DNA of 64,000 nt, taken from positions 16,526-80,525 of the forward strand of contig JAGCCP010000057.1 in assembly GCA_017651625.1 (NCBI GenBank), in the 5' to 3' direction. This stretch comes from Candidatus Ruminimicrobiellum bubulum (lineage in GTDB: Bacteria > Elusimicrobiota > Endomicrobiia > Endomicrobiales > Endomicrobiaceae). Shown here piece after piece: positions 54,827-63,707 of the stretch; position 1 is the stretch's first letter, and each line of letters opens with the position of its first letter. Below the pieces are notes generated by a model. The model made no database searches, was not told where the DNA came from, and worked only from the letters and a program-made list of their open reading frames with translations. The translations under genes were made by a program, and so were the position numbers.

Positions 54827-55576
54827 TTAATTACCTTTCTTATTCAACAAATAAAGTTTTATATATTTTGTAAAAGTGTAATAAGAACCCAATACTGCCC
54901 AAACGAAACCTTCAAATCCATCCAAAAAACCAAGTTTAAAAATATACCTTTTTACAAATTCGAACGGCGGTCTGAAAACAATATCAATAATTTTTGATTT
55001 TTTATTTTTTTCGGCCATTTTTAATGCACCGAAAGTGGTATACTGTTCAAATTTATTAAAATATCCGTCTAAATTTTGGCATGTATAATGATAAAAAACA
55101 TTATTTAATTTTCCCGTTTTTCCGTCAACAACCAATTCTTCATGAATTATTCCGCCAACATATTTTGATAAAGATTTTTTTGCAAGTCTGAGTCTGTCTT
55201 CTTTTGCCACACCGGAATGTTTCATCTTCCTGCCGAGAAAAAAATTTTCTCTCGTTAACATAAAACCGTCATATTGTGTTGTTTCTATAGTATTTTTTAT
55301 TTCTTCTTTAAGTTGTTCCGATAAAGCTTCATCGGCATCAAGATGTAAAACCCATTCGTTCATAGCAAGGGACAATGCATAATTTTTCTGAGCGGAAAAG
55401 TTGTCAAACGGTCTTTTAAAAATTTTAGCTCCGTAGGATTGTGCTACCTTATTTGTGTTGTCCGTTGAACCGCTGTCAACCACAATTATTTCACTTACCA
55501 AACCTTTAACACTTTCTAACGATTTAGCAATATTTTTTTCTTCGTTTTTGGTAATCATTACAAGTGATATTTTCAT
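54827..55576 (-). CDS. Glycosyltransferase family 2 (WaaE-like)
   Basis: 249 aa. A GT-A fold with SLVMITKNEEKNIAKSLESV at the N-terminus, VVDSGSTDNTNKVA, and the metal-binding HLDADEALSEQL near 80-91; then RLAKKSLSKYVGGIIHEEL. The tail has one hydrophobic stretch (FVWAVLGSYYTFTKYIKLYLL). It resembles LPS core beta-1,4-glucosyltransferases (WaaE/KdtX). It overlaps the next GT2 gene by 4 bases. The sugar is not determined. Confidence 0.86.
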   Translation of the reverse strand: MKISLVMITKNEEKNIAKSLESVKGLVSEIIVVDSGSTDNTNKVAQSYGAKIFKRPFDNFSAQKNYALSLAMNEWVLHLDADEALSEQLKEEIKNTIETTQYDGFMLTRENFFLGRKMKHSGVAKEDRLRLAKKSLSKYVGGIIHEELVVDGKTGKLNNVFYHYTCQNLDGYFNKFEQYTTFGALKMAEKNKKSKIIDIVFRPPFEFVKRYIFKLGFLDGFEGFVWAVLGSYYTFTKYIKLYLLNKKGN

Positions 55577-56382
55577 TTCGTTTTTATTATTTTCCTTATA
55601 ACAAAATTTTCAAACTTGTTTCTGTTTTTATCGAAATATTTAAGTAAAGACTCGTTATACATCTTTTTCTTATTGAATGTCATTTTATCATCACTTCCAA
55701 GACCTCCGTAATGATAAACTTCACTTTCCGGAAGATAACAAATCTTTTTACCGATTAATTTTAATTGTCTGAACAAATCGGTTTCTTCCAAATAGAAAAA
55801 ATATCTTTCATCGAACCCGTTAACCTTCTTCATATACTCTTTATTTATTATGAAACAAGCACCTCTTAAAGAGTTAACCGTATAACATTTGCCCGGTTTA
55901 TAAAAATTTTCTTTTATTGAAACCGATAATTTTACCACAGGTTTAAATATTTCCGTATATAAAGTTGCTTCCGGATAAACGGATTTTTGAATAGTGTTAT
56001 TTTTTCTTAAAAGGCGTGGACCTATAACGGCAATATCTTTATCGGAAAAAATTTTGTTATATAACTTAGATATCGAATCTTTTTTTATTTCGGTATCTGT
56101 ATTTATGTAAAGAATAAAATCACTTTCGGAAGCATTAAATCCCTGATTTGCAGCCTTAGCAAAACCTAAATTATCTTTATTCTTTATAACTTGTGTTTGC
56201 GGATATAATTTTAAAACTTCTTCTATTGAACCGTCATTACTATCGTTATCAACTATAATCCATTGAGAATTTTTTGAAGATGTTATCTCGTCGTTATTAT
56301 CCAATGCTTTAAGACAATCAAATAACACGGACTTAGAATTTCTCGTAACCAAAACAATTGATAATTTTTTCCCTTTATCCAC
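55573..56382 (-). CDS. Glycosyltransferase family 2 (rhamnosyltransferase-like)
   Basis: 269 aa from GTG 56382 or one longer from TTG 56385; no ATG is available and AAGGA lies 8 or 5 bases upstream. LSIVLVTRNSKSVLFDCLKAL, IIVDNDSNDGSIEEVL, FILYINTDTEIKKDSI (the DxD site) and GFDERYFFYLEETDLFRQL form the typical WbbL-like order. It probably extends an O-antigen-type chain in the cytoplasm. The start is immediately after the UDP-sugar dehydrogenase stop, so the two are co-translated. Confidence 0.86.
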   Translation of the reverse strand: MDKGKKLSIVLVTRNSKSVLFDCLKALDNNDEITSSKNSQWIIVDNDSNDGSIEEVLKLYPQTQVIKNKDNLGFAKAANQGFNASESDFILYINTDTEIKKDSISKLYNKIFSDKDIAVIGPRLLRKNNTIQKSVYPEATLYTEIFKPVVKLSVSIKENFYKPGKCYTVNSLRGACFIINKEYMKKVNGFDERYFFYLEETDLFRQLKLIGKKICYLPESEVYHYGGLGSDDKMTFNKKKMYNESLLKYFDKNRNKFENFVIRKIIKTK

Positions 56383-56385
56383 CAA

Positions 56386-57681
56386 TTATATCCTTACTAT
56401 TTTTGATGATTTCATTAAATTTGTTGCATTTCTTGTATCAAAAACAAGTTTAGATTTTTTAACAACATCCGCATAATCTATGCATGTATGATCCGTTAAT
56501 ATTATAACTGCGTCATATTTTGAAATATTTGAAATACTCTTTTCGGATTTCATTATTTTGTTTCCGATTTTAACTGTTGAAACATACGGATCATAATAAG
56601 AAAGTTTTGCTTGTTTGTTTATCAACAATGTCATAACATCAAGTGCGGGAGATTCTCTTAAATCGGCAACATCTTTTTTATAAGCCACACCCAACACAAG
56701 TACTTTGGAACCTTTTATGGATTTTGCTTTTTCGTTTAATGCATCCGCCAATTTTGTTACTACATATTCCGGCATCTTAGAATTTATTTCTCCTGCAAGC
56801 TCTATAAATCTTGAATAAAAGTTCAATGTTTTAAGTTTCCAAGATAAATAGTGAGGATCTAAAGGAATACAGTGTCCGCCTATTCCGGGACCAGGAGTAA
56901 ATTTCATAAAACCGAACGGTTTTGTTGCAGAAGCATTTATTACTTCCCAAACATTTAAGCCTAACCTGTCACACATTAAAGCGACTTCGTTTACAAGCCC
57001 GATATTTACCGCTCTAAAAGTATTTTCCAAAAGTTTTACCATCTCGGCAGCCTGTGTAGATGATACTTTATGAACCTTTGTAAAACTTCCGTAAACGGCA
57101 CAAGCCAAATTTGTCGATTTAGGGCATATACCGCCAACAACTTTAGTAGTATTTGAAATAGTAAATTTTTTGTTTGCAGGATCTATTCTTTCAGGACTGA
57201 AAGCCAAGAAGAAATCTTTGCTGCCTTTTAATCCTGTTTCTTCAAGCATAGGAAGAACAAGTTCTTGTGTTGTTCCCGGATAAGTTGTAGATTCGAGAAT
57301 TATAAGTTGTCCTTTCTTTAAATTTTCTTTTATTTCGTTTGTTGCCGAAACTATATATGAAACATCGGGATCTTTAGATTTTCTTAACGGTGTAGGAACA
57401 CAAATAATAATTATATCCAACTTTGAAATTGCTTTAAAATTTGTTGTAGCGGAAAGCTTTTTTGCTTCTACAAGAGTTTTAATATCTTCCGTGGAAATAT
57501 CACCTATATAAGATTTTTTATTATTTATACTTTCTGTTTTTTTACCGTCAACTTCTAGACCGGTAACAACAAAACCCTTTTTTGCAAGTTCCACCGCTAA
57601 AGGAAGTCCGACATAACCTAAACCTATTACACCGATTTTTGCTTGTTTTGAATCGATTTTTTTCAATAAATCAGTATACAT
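56386..57681 (-). CDS. UDP-N-acetyl-hexosamine 6-dehydrogenase (WbpA/TviB-type)
   Basis: 431 aa. A UDP-glucose/GDP-mannose dehydrogenase: NAD-binding VIGLGYVGLPLAVELAKKG near 18-36, VPTPLRKSKDPDVSYI near 112, the central LLENTFRAVNIGLVNEVAL block, and the catalytic Cys in GPGIGGHCIPLDPHYL near 256-271. The C-terminal domain has VLGVAYKKDVADLRESP. The PTPLR block and sequence pattern fit enzymes that make UDP-GlcNAcA or UDP-ManNAcA rather than UDP-glucose dehydrogenase. It precedes two GT2 genes and follows the epimerase gene by 29 bases: a surface-sugar operon. Confidence 0.88.
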   Translation of the reverse strand: MYTDLLKKIDSKQAKIGVIGLGYVGLPLAVELAKKGFVVTGLEVDGKKTESINNKKSYIGDISTEDIKTLVEAKKLSATTNFKAISKLDIIIICVPTPLRKSKDPDVSYIVSATNEIKENLKKGQLIILESTTYPGTTQELVLPMLEETGLKGSKDFFLAFSPERIDPANKKFTISNTTKVVGGICPKSTNLACAVYGSFTKVHKVSSTQAAEMVKLLENTFRAVNIGLVNEVALMCDRLGLNVWEVINASATKPFGFMKFTPGPGIGGHCIPLDPHYLSWKLKTLNFYSRFIELAGEINSKMPEYVVTKLADALNEKAKSIKGSKVLVLGVAYKKDVADLRESPALDVMTLLINKQAKLSYYDPYVSTVKIGNKIMKSEKSISNISKYDAVIILTDHTCIDYADVVKKSKLVFDTRNATNLMKSSKIVRI

Positions 57682-57710
57682 TTATCTTCTCCTGAATATA
57701 CTTTTAATAT

Positions 57711-58679
57711 TTAAAGCTTAACGTTTTTAAACCAAGATTTATTTTCCAAATACCAATTGACAGTATTTTTTATTCCCTGTTCCAATGAAATCGTCGGTTT
57801 CCAATTCAATATTTTACCTGCTTTAGAAATATCTGCCCATGTTGAAACTATATCTGCTTTATGAAACGGCTTTCTGTTAATCTTCGCTTTTTTACCTAAA
57901 TACTGTTCTATCAAGCCTATAACATAATTCAACGAAATCGGGTTATTACCTCCGCCCAAATTTATAATTTCAAAACCGACTTTCTTTAATGCTTTTATTG
58001 TGCCTTTGGCAATATCGTCAACATAAGTAAAATCTCTGCTTTGAGAACCGTCACCGAAAAGCTCAATAGGAGTACCTTCATCTATCCACTTTATAAATCT
58101 TATTATGCTCATATCCGGTCTTCCGGCAGGACCGTAAACGGTAAAATATCTGACTATGCTTATATCTATACCGTACAAATAGTGATAAGAATAACACATT
58201 GCTTCAGCGCCTTTTTTGGAAGCGGCATAAGGCGAAATCGGAGTATTTACCGCAAGTGTTTCGGTAAAAGGCATTTTTTGTCCTGCATAAAGAGAAGATG
58301 TTGAGGCTAAAACAAACTTTTTTATTTTATGTTCTCTGCATAAATCCAAAAGATTAAGTGTTCCCATAGTGTTTGTTGAAACATAAACAAAAGGATTTTC
58401 CATACTGTATCTGACACCGGCTCTTGCAGCCAAATTGATAACGGCGGAAATTTTGTTTTTCGCAAATATTTTTTCTAAAGATTTTTTATTCTCGATATCA
58501 AGTTTAAAGAATTTAAAATTTTTATATTTTTTTAATTGTTTTAATCTGTAATTTTTTATTTTAACGTCATAATAATCGTTTACGTTGTCGATACCTATAA
58601 CTTCTTTTTTAGACTTCAACAAAAATTCTGCCGTTTTATTTGCAATAAAACCTGCAACTCCGGTAACAATTATGCTCAT
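57711..58679 (-). CDS. NAD-dependent epimerase, UDP-glucuronate 4-epimerase type
   Basis: 322 aa. Extended SDR: TGVAGFIANKTAEFLL at the N-terminus (GxxGxxA-type nucleotide loop), IDNVNDYYDVKIKNYRL as in UDP-glucuronate epimerases, catalytic Tyr-Lys in SPYAASKKGAEAM near 148-160, and RYFTVYGPAGRPDMSI near 175. It converts a UDP-hexuronate to its C4 epimer. It begins the sugar operon; the start has GAGGT 6 bases upstream. The dehydrogenase downstream could supply its substrate. Confidence 0.9.
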   Translation of the reverse strand: MSIIVTGVAGFIANKTAEFLLKSKKEVIGIDNVNDYYDVKIKNYRLKQLKKYKNFKFFKLDIENKKSLEKIFAKNKISAVINLAARAGVRYSMENPFVYVSTNTMGTLNLLDLCREHKIKKFVLASTSSLYAGQKMPFTETLAVNTPISPYAASKKGAEAMCYSYHYLYGIDISIVRYFTVYGPAGRPDMSIIRFIKWIDEGTPIELFGDGSQSRDFTYVDDIAKGTIKALKKVGFEIINLGGGNNPISLNYVIGLIEQYLGKKAKINRKPFHKADIVSTWADISKAGKILNWKPTISLEQGIKNTVNWYLENKSWFKNVKL

Positions 58680-58760
58680 AATTTACCTCAACAAAAATAT
58701 TTTAAATATTATACAAAAAATATATATAAAAAAACGAATTTTTTTATTAAAAATATATCA

Positions 58761-58789
58761 TTGATTTTTTTTAATTAATAGTATACAAT
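58761..58789 (+). promoter_or_regulatory. Promoter of acpS-nnrD-M20
   Basis: TTGATT (58761-58766), 17 bases, TACAAT (58784-58789). Hexamers are 4/6 and 5/6. It gives a leader of about 29 bases with a weak TAGG site. It lies in the 145-base divergent gap; the rest of that gap is AT-rich, and on the minus strand it has a TATAAT near 58710 with no clear -35. Confidence 0.7.
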
Positions 58790-58824
58790 TTTGACGATAA
58801 ATAAAATTTTTGTAGGCTATAAAA

Positions 58825-59163
58825 ATGAATATCGGAATAGACATAGAAGAAATCAAAAGATTTCAAAAATTTTTAAAAGATAAAACCTTCATTGAACGAG
58901 TTTTTTCAAAAGACGAAATAGCATATTGCTCGTCTAAAAAGAAAAATTCTGTTCAACATTTTGCCGTAAGATTTGCAGGAAAAGAAGCCGTTTGGAAAGC
59001 TATAAACAAATCAAAAAAATTAGTAATAACCGATGTGTCATTTAAAAATAATAAATTAGGGAAGCCCGAAGTTTACATTAAAGGTAAAAAAGTATCTTAC
59101 ATTGACATATCTTTTTCACATAACAGAACTACCGTTGTGGCGGTAGCGGTATCTTCTAAATAA
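58825..59163 (+). CDS. acpS: Holo-[acyl-carrier-protein] synthase
   Basis: 112 aa, normal length. AcpS transfers phosphopantetheine from CoA to a Ser of acyl carrier protein. It has the metal-binding GIDIEEIKRF at the N-terminus, FSKDEIAYC, and RFAGKEAVWKAI near 53-64. SFSHNRTTVVAVAV ends it. nnrD starts 1 base after the stop; the acpS-nnrD pair is common. Confidence 0.95.
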   Translation: MNIGIDIEEIKRFQKFLKDKTFIERVFSKDEIAYCSSKKKNSVQHFAVRFAGKEAVWKAINKSKKLVITDVSFKNNKLGKPEVYIKGKKVSYIDISFSHNRTTVVAVAVSSK

Positions 59164-59164
59164 A

Positions 59165-60037
59165 ATGAAAATAAAAAATATATTTAAAAGAAAACAAAAC
59201 AGTTTTAAAAACAATTTCGGACACATATTGGTTATTGCCGGTTCTTACAATATGCCCGGAGCCGGAGTTTTGTGTGCAAATTCGGCAATAACTTCAGGTG
59301 CAGGTCTTGTAACAATTGCTTTTCCGAAATCAGCATATCCGGTTATAGCAAAAAACATTAAACCGGAAATAATGCTTTTGCCACTTGAAGAAAAGAACGG
59401 GACATTTTCAAAATCGGCACAAAACAAAATATTGAACTTTATAGAAAAAAGAAAAATTACCTCCGTTGCCATCGGTTGCGGTATGGGCAAAAGCAGTTCC
59501 GTAAAAAATTTAATATTATCAATAATAAAAAATTTCAATATTTATGTGACGATTGATGCCGATGGTTTAAATTCATTGGAAAACGTACAAAAAAATTCAA
59601 CAATAAAAAAATTTAAATCTGCCAAATCAAAAATAATAGTTACACCACACCCTAAAGAATTTGAAAGAATATCCGGAGTAAAATATAAAGAAGATAACGA
59701 TTATCGAAAAGAAATAACTAAAACTTTTGCTAAAAATAATGATATAATTTGTTTATTAAAAGGACATAAAACAGTTGTCAGTGACGGCAACAAAGTATAT
59801 GTAAACAGTACCGGAAATGCCGGTATGGCTACTGCCGGAAGCGGAGATGTTTTAACAGGTATAATTTCCGCTTTTGTGTGCATAGAAAACAAAGATTTGT
59901 TATTAAAAGTTGCAACTGCTGTTTATATTCACGGACTTGCGGGAGATTTTGCAGCTAAAGAAAAAACTCAAGTTTCTATGACGGCAAGCAATATAATTGA
60001 TAACATTTATAAAGCAATAAAAAAAATTACCAAGTAA
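59165..60037 (+). CDS. nnrD: ADP-dependent (S)-NAD(P)H-hydrate dehydratase
   Basis: 290 aa. NnrD repairs hydrated NAD(P)H using ADP. It has the ribokinase-like fold with VIAGSYNMPGAGVLCANSAI near 22-41, GAGLVTIAFPKSAYPV, TPHPKEFERISG near 160, and the anion-hole NAGMATAGSGDVLTGII near 220. The N-terminal NnrE epimerase domain found in the bacterial fusion is absent, so a separate nnrE would be needed. The N-terminus before residue 18 is Lys-rich. Confidence 0.95.
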   Translation: MKIKNIFKRKQNSFKNNFGHILVIAGSYNMPGAGVLCANSAITSGAGLVTIAFPKSAYPVIAKNIKPEIMLLPLEEKNGTFSKSAQNKILNFIEKRKITSVAIGCGMGKSSSVKNLILSIIKNFNIYVTIDADGLNSLENVQKNSTIKKFKSAKSKIIVTPHPKEFERISGVKYKEDNDYRKEITKTFAKNNDIICLLKGHKTVVSDGNKVYVNSTGNAGMATAGSGDVLTGIISAFVCIENKDLLLKVATAVYIHGLAGDFAAKEKTQVSMTASNIIDNIYKAIKKITK

Positions 60038-60055
60038 TTTTTTCGGAGAAAATAC

Positions 60056-61216
60056 ATGGATTTATTTAAAACTTTACAAAATATAAGAAGAACAATACAC
60101 CAAAATCCGGAACTCAGTAACAAAGAATTTAAAACAGCAGACTTGGTTGAAAAAGTGTTAAAAGAACAAGGTATAAAAACATACAGATTATGCAAAACGG
60201 GTGTAATAGGTATTTTGGAAGGAACAAAAAAAACTAATAAAAAAGCGAAAGTTATTGCTTTAAGAGCGGACTTGGATGCACTTCCTATAAAAGAAAAAAA
60301 CAATAATTCATATAAATCAAAAAATCCGGGTGTAATGCATGCTTGCGGTCATGACGGTAACACAACAATGTTACTCGGTGCGGCAATAATTTTAGCAAAA
60401 CAAAAAGATGAATTTGCAGGGAAAATTCAATTTACTTTCCAGCTCGATGAAGAAACTGCAGGCGGATCCAAGGGAATGATAAAAGAAGGAGTATTATCTG
60501 CAAATAAAGTTGATTGTATTATAGGTGCACATGTAAGTCCTTGGACAAAATCAGGTAAAGTTGCTTTAAAATACGGTGCAATGATGGCGGGAGTAGATAA
60601 ATTTATTATAGAAATAAAAGGTCTTTTAGGACACGGTGCATATCCTCATTTATCCAAAGATCCTATTGTTGCAACAAGTGAATTTATAATGTCTTTACAA
60701 ACTATTCCTTCAAGAATAGTAAATCCTGTTGAACCGGTAGTTGTTACCGTAGGAAAAGTTGAAGGCGGACAACAATATAATATAATTGCAGACAAAGTAA
60801 CCGTTGTGGGAACAGTCAGGACATTCAGCGAAAAAACAAGAGAACTTATAAAAAAAGAAATGATAAAAAGACTGCAAGGTATTTGTAAAAGTTATTCAAT
60901 GACATACACTTTTGATTATCAAGTTTTGAACAACCCTTTAATAAATACGGATTCCGTTGTAGATTTATGTTACGAATCAGCGAAACAAGTTTATGGTTCC
61001 AAAAATATAGAATTCTTAAAAAACCCGTCTATGGCCGGCGAAGATTTTGCCGAATATTTACATGAGGTTAAAGGTGCTTTTATTTATGTGGGAACTTCAT
61101 CAAACGAGAAAACGTCTTATCCTTGGCATCATGAAAAGTTTGATTTGGATGAAACTGCTCTTCCTAAAGGCGCGGAAATTTTAGCTAACACGGCAAAACT
61201 TTTCCTTAATAAGTAA
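60056..61216 (+). CDS. M20 family metallopeptidase/amidohydrolase (M20D type)
   Basis: 386 aa, cytoplasmic. Order: IRRTIHQNPELSNKEFKTA, ALRADLDALPIKEKN, MHACGHDGNTTMLLGAA near 97-113 (Cys and His metal ligands), the Glu pair in FQLDEETAGGSKGM near 135 (usually QPAEE), and PSMAGEDFAEY near 320. The dimerisation domain lies between about 180 and 290. It resembles HipO/AbgB-like amidohydrolases that cleave N-acyl amino acids; the substrate is unknown. It follows nnrD by 18 bases and its last 11 bases overlap the convergent yraN gene. Confidence 0.92.
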   Translation: MDLFKTLQNIRRTIHQNPELSNKEFKTADLVEKVLKEQGIKTYRLCKTGVIGILEGTKKTNKKAKVIALRADLDALPIKEKNNNSYKSKNPGVMHACGHDGNTTMLLGAAIILAKQKDEFAGKIQFTFQLDEETAGGSKGMIKEGVLSANKVDCIIGAHVSPWTKSGKVALKYGAMMAGVDKFIIEIKGLLGHGAYPHLSKDPIVATSEFIMSLQTIPSRIVNPVEPVVVTVGKVEGGQQYNIIADKVTVVGTVRTFSEKTRELIKKEMIKRLQGICKSYSMTYTFDYQVLNNPLINTDSVVDLCYESAKQVYGSKNIEFLKNPSMAGEDFAEYLHEVKGAFIYVGTSSNEKTSYPWHHEKFDLDETALPKGAEILANTAKLFLNK

Positions 61217-61574
61217 AATAAGTATCCGGACAGAAAGCATTTTTTATGTGTTCGATTTCTGTTTGACATATTGAAATAACGTCGAACCTTATATCTGTTT
61301 TTATTTTATTTTGTTTGATATAACACAATGCGGTTTTTATTACTTTTTTCTGTTTAGATTTTGTTACAAACTCTGCAGGTGTTCCGAAATTTTTGTTCTT
61401 TCTGTATTTTACTTCGACAAAAACCAGTGTGTTTTTATCTTTAGCAATAATATCAATTTCCCCTATCGGTAACAATTTAAAATTTTGTTCTATAATTTTA
61501 TATTTTAAATTTTTAAGATAAGCGACAGATTCATCTTCATATTTTTTACCGATATCGGTAGTCAACTCTTTCAT
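61206..61574 (-). CDS. UPF0102 (YraN) family protein
   Basis: 122 aa, normal length. YraN proteins have a nuclease-like fold. It shows DIGKKYEDESVAYLKNLKYKI, GEIDIIAKDKNTLVFVEVKYRKN near 38-60 (the E-x-D...EVK core), and VTKSKQKKVIKTALCYI. The function in cells is not established. It lies last in the khpA-trmD-rnhB group, as in many genomes, and overlaps the M20 gene end by 11 bases on the opposite strand. Confidence 0.92.
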   Translation of the reverse strand: MKELTTDIGKKYEDESVAYLKNLKYKIIEQNFKLLPIGEIDIIAKDKNTLVFVEVKYRKNKNFGTPAEFVTKSKQKKVIKTALCYIKQNKIKTDIRFDVISICQTEIEHIKNAFCPDTYFTY

Positions 61575-61646
61575 CTTTTTTCCTTAATTATTTTTTGCCG
61601 TTGTCGTTAATTGTACATATTATACATTGTAAATTATAAATTGTCT

Positions 61647-62264
61647 TTAAAGTAGTTCCGGTTGTTTACAATTTAGCGGAGCAAATGTCATTCTATGTAT
61701 AGGGCAAGGTCCGTATTTTTGTATAGCTTCAAGATGAGCTTTTGTTCCGTACCCTTTATGTTTTTCAAAATTGTATTGCGGGTATTGTTTTGCATATTCA
61801 TACATCATATTATCTCTCGTTACTTTTGCAAGTATCGATGCACATGCTATACATGCACTTTTTGCATCACCGGAAACTATTGCCTGTTGTTTCAATTTTA
61901 AATTTCTTACCGTATGGTTACCATCAATTAAAACCAAATCCGGAGTTACGGATAATTGTTCTATTGCTTTTGTCATTGCAAGAAATGTTGCCTGCAAAAT
62001 ATTTATTTCATCTATTGTTTTGCTGTCTACTATTCCTATACCGTAAGAAAATGCTTTTTGTTTTATTTCTTCAAAGAGAACTTTCCTCTTATTTTCGGTT
62101 AGTTTTTTTGAATCGTTTACGCCGTCTATGAGTATGTCTTTAGGAAGGATAACTGCGGCTGCTACCACCGGACCTGCTAAAGGACCCCGCCCTGCCTCGT
62201 CAACACCTGAGACAAAACTGAGTCCTTTATTATAAAAATCTTTATCAAATTCAAAAAGAGAAAT
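61647..62264 (-). CDS. rnhB: Ribonuclease HII with a probable AUU start
   Basis: RNase HII removes ribonucleotides from DNA. The catalytic core GVDEAGRGPLAGPVVAAAV, with the first Asp-Glu pair, is encoded at about 62154-62207, upstream of the first GTG (62168), so the GTG is internal. The frame extends to a TAA at 62277 with no ATG, GTG or TTG. The best start is ATT at 62264, with AAAAGGA 7 bases upstream, giving 205 aa beginning ISLFEFDKDF. An ATT at 62270 is too near the ribosome-binding site. Later motifs are VNDSKKLT, VLIDGNHTV and KGYGTKAHLEAI. It starts 20 bases after rplS. Confidence 0.88.
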   Translation of the reverse strand: MSLFEFDKDFYNKGLSFVSGVDEAGRGPLAGPVVAAAVILPKDILIDGVNDSKKLTENKRKVLFEEIKQKAFSYGIGIVDSKTIDEINILQATFLAMTKAIEQLSVTPDLVLIDGNHTVRNLKLKQQAIVSGDAKSACIACASILAKVTRDNMMYEYAKQYPQYNFEKHKGYGTKAHLEAIQKYGPCPIHRMTFAPLNCKQPELL

Positions 62265-62284
62265 TTTAATTTCCTTTTATTATT

Positions 62285-62656
62285 TTACTTTGCTGCAGCT
62301 TCTGCTTGTTGTTTGTTTTGTACTTCGGAAATTCTTGCTGCTTTACCTGCCAAATCTCTTAAGTAGTAAAGTTTAGCTCTTCTTACTTTACCTTGTCTTA
62401 CTACTTGTATTTTTTCGATTCTCGGTGAATGAATAGGGAATATTCTTTCTACTCCGACACCGAAAGAGATTTTTCTTACTGTAAAAGTTTCGGTTAAACC
62501 TGTACCTTTTCTCTGTATAACTACACCTTCAAAAGCCTGAATTCTTTCGTTTCCGCCTTCAACAACTTTGAAGAAAACCCTTACTGTATCTCCGGCTTTG
62601 AATTGAACTTTAACATCTTTTTTTTGTGCTGCTTCGATTTGGTCTATAAGTGACAT
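62285..62656 (-). CDS. rplS: 50S ribosomal protein L19
   Basis: 123 aa. Features: [35 protein letters not shown] spread over 20-55, then [26 protein letters not shown], with [18 protein letters not shown] near the C-terminus. L19 sits at the 30S-50S interface. It lies 21 bases after trmD, the usual order. Confidence 0.98.
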   Translation of the reverse strand: MSLIDQIEAAQKKDVKVQFKAGDTVRVFFKVVEGGNERIQAFEGVVIQRKGTGLTETFTVRKISFGVGVERIFPIHSPRIEKIQVVRQGKVRRAKLYYLRDLAGKAARISEVQNKQQAEAAAK

Positions 62657-62677
62657 TTTACTACTCCTTTAACTTAA

Positions 62678-63385
62678 TTACTTTTTTAACTTTAACAGGT
62701 CAGGTCTTCTGTTTTTTGTTCTCTCATAAGACTGCTGTTTTCGCCATTTTTCTATTTCTAAATGATTACCGGATAACAACACTTCCGGTACTTTAAAATT
62801 TTTAAATTTTGCAGGGCGGGTATATTGAGGATAATCAAGCATCCCGTCATAAAAAGAATCTTGTTCTACGGAAGATTTGTCCTGAACAACTCCCGGTAAC
62901 ATTCTTGCAACGGAATCTATTAAAACCATTGCCGGAATTTCACCGCCTGTCAAAACATAATCTCCTATAGAGATTTCTTCATCCACCCAATTTAAAACCC
63001 TTTCATCCACTCCTTCGTAATGACCGCAAAGTAAAACTAAATGTTCATATTTCGAAAGAGTTTTAACCTTTTTAGTGTTTAACAAGTTGCCTTGCGGACT
63101 CATATAAATCACGTAAGGTTTTTTATAAGGATTTTTGTATAAACAATTTTTCTTCCTTACACCAACACTTTTCAATGATAAATATATCGGTTCAACCTGC
63201 ATTAACATGCCCGGTCCGCCGCCGAACGGTCTATCATCTACTTTTTTGTGTTTGTCTTTTGTGAAAGATCTGATATCTATATAGTTTATATCTAAAATTT
63301 TGTTTTGTATTGCCCTATTCATCAAACTGCAAGTCATAGGACCTTTAAACATATCTGGGAATATAGTCAGTATATCAATCTTCAT
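62678..63385 (-). CDS. trmD: tRNA (guanine-N1)-methyltransferase
   Basis: 235 aa. TrmD methylates G37 of tRNAs next to the anticodon, preventing +1 frameshifts. It has IDILTIFPDMF at the N-terminus, KVDDRPFGGGPGMLMQVEP near 50, the SAM-binding trefoil knot (LLCGHYEGVDERV near 112; ISIGDYVLTGGEIPAMVLIDS), and LDYPQYTRP near 184. It overlaps the rimM remnant by 11 bases and is followed by rplS. Confidence 0.98.
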   Translation of the reverse strand: MKIDILTIFPDMFKGPMTCSLMNRAIQNKILDINYIDIRSFTKDKHKKVDDRPFGGGPGMLMQVEPIYLSLKSVGVRKKNCLYKNPYKKPYVIYMSPQGNLLNTKKVKTLSKYEHLVLLCGHYEGVDERVLNWVDEEISIGDYVLTGGEIPAMVLIDSVARMLPGVVQDKSSVEQDSFYDGMLDYPQYTRPAKFKNFKVPEVLLSGNHLEIEKWRKQQSYERTKNRRPDLLKLKK

Positions 63386-63704
63386 AAACAGTAATTCCGG
63401 AAAATTCCTCTACAACTACCGCATCTTCCAATTTTACTTTTGTTCCGTAAATATCAACATATCCGTCCGGTAAAGATACAAAAATTCTCTTTGCAGATAT
63501 ATCTACTTTTGTAACTATACTTTTTAAAGCCGGAATTAAAAGCTCTTCCGTATCGGACTTTATTGTCCAAACATCGTTGTTGCCTGTTGATATAACATCT
63601 GCCAACAATCCCAACAAATTTCCGTCTTGATCAAAAACTTCAAAACCCAAAATATCCGCTACTTTCCAACTTGTTTTAGCGGTTTTTTTACGAATACTGC
63701 CCAT
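63375..63704 (-). CDS. rimM: RimM C-terminal (PRC-barrel) domain only; N-terminal domain missing
   Basis: 109 aa; RimM is normally about 170. After a basic stub of 12 residues comes WKVADILGFEVFDQDGNLLG and ADVISTGNNDVWTI, the start of the PRC barrel, then LLIPALKSIVTKVDISAKRI and a VSLPDGYVD tail. The N-terminal reductase-like barrel that contacts 30S and S19 in known RimM is absent. There is no room for it: the khpA frame ends 3 bases upstream, and an in-frame TAA sits directly before the ATG. Either the lineage uses a reduced RimM or this is a decaying gene. It keeps the standard place before trmD. Confidence 0.8.
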   Translation of the reverse strand: MGSIRKKTAKTSWKVADILGFEVFDQDGNLLGLLADVISTGNNDVWTIKSDTEELLIPALKSIVTKVDISAKRIFVSLPDGYVDIYGTKVKLEDAVVVEEFSGITVYED

Positions 63705-63707
63705 TTA

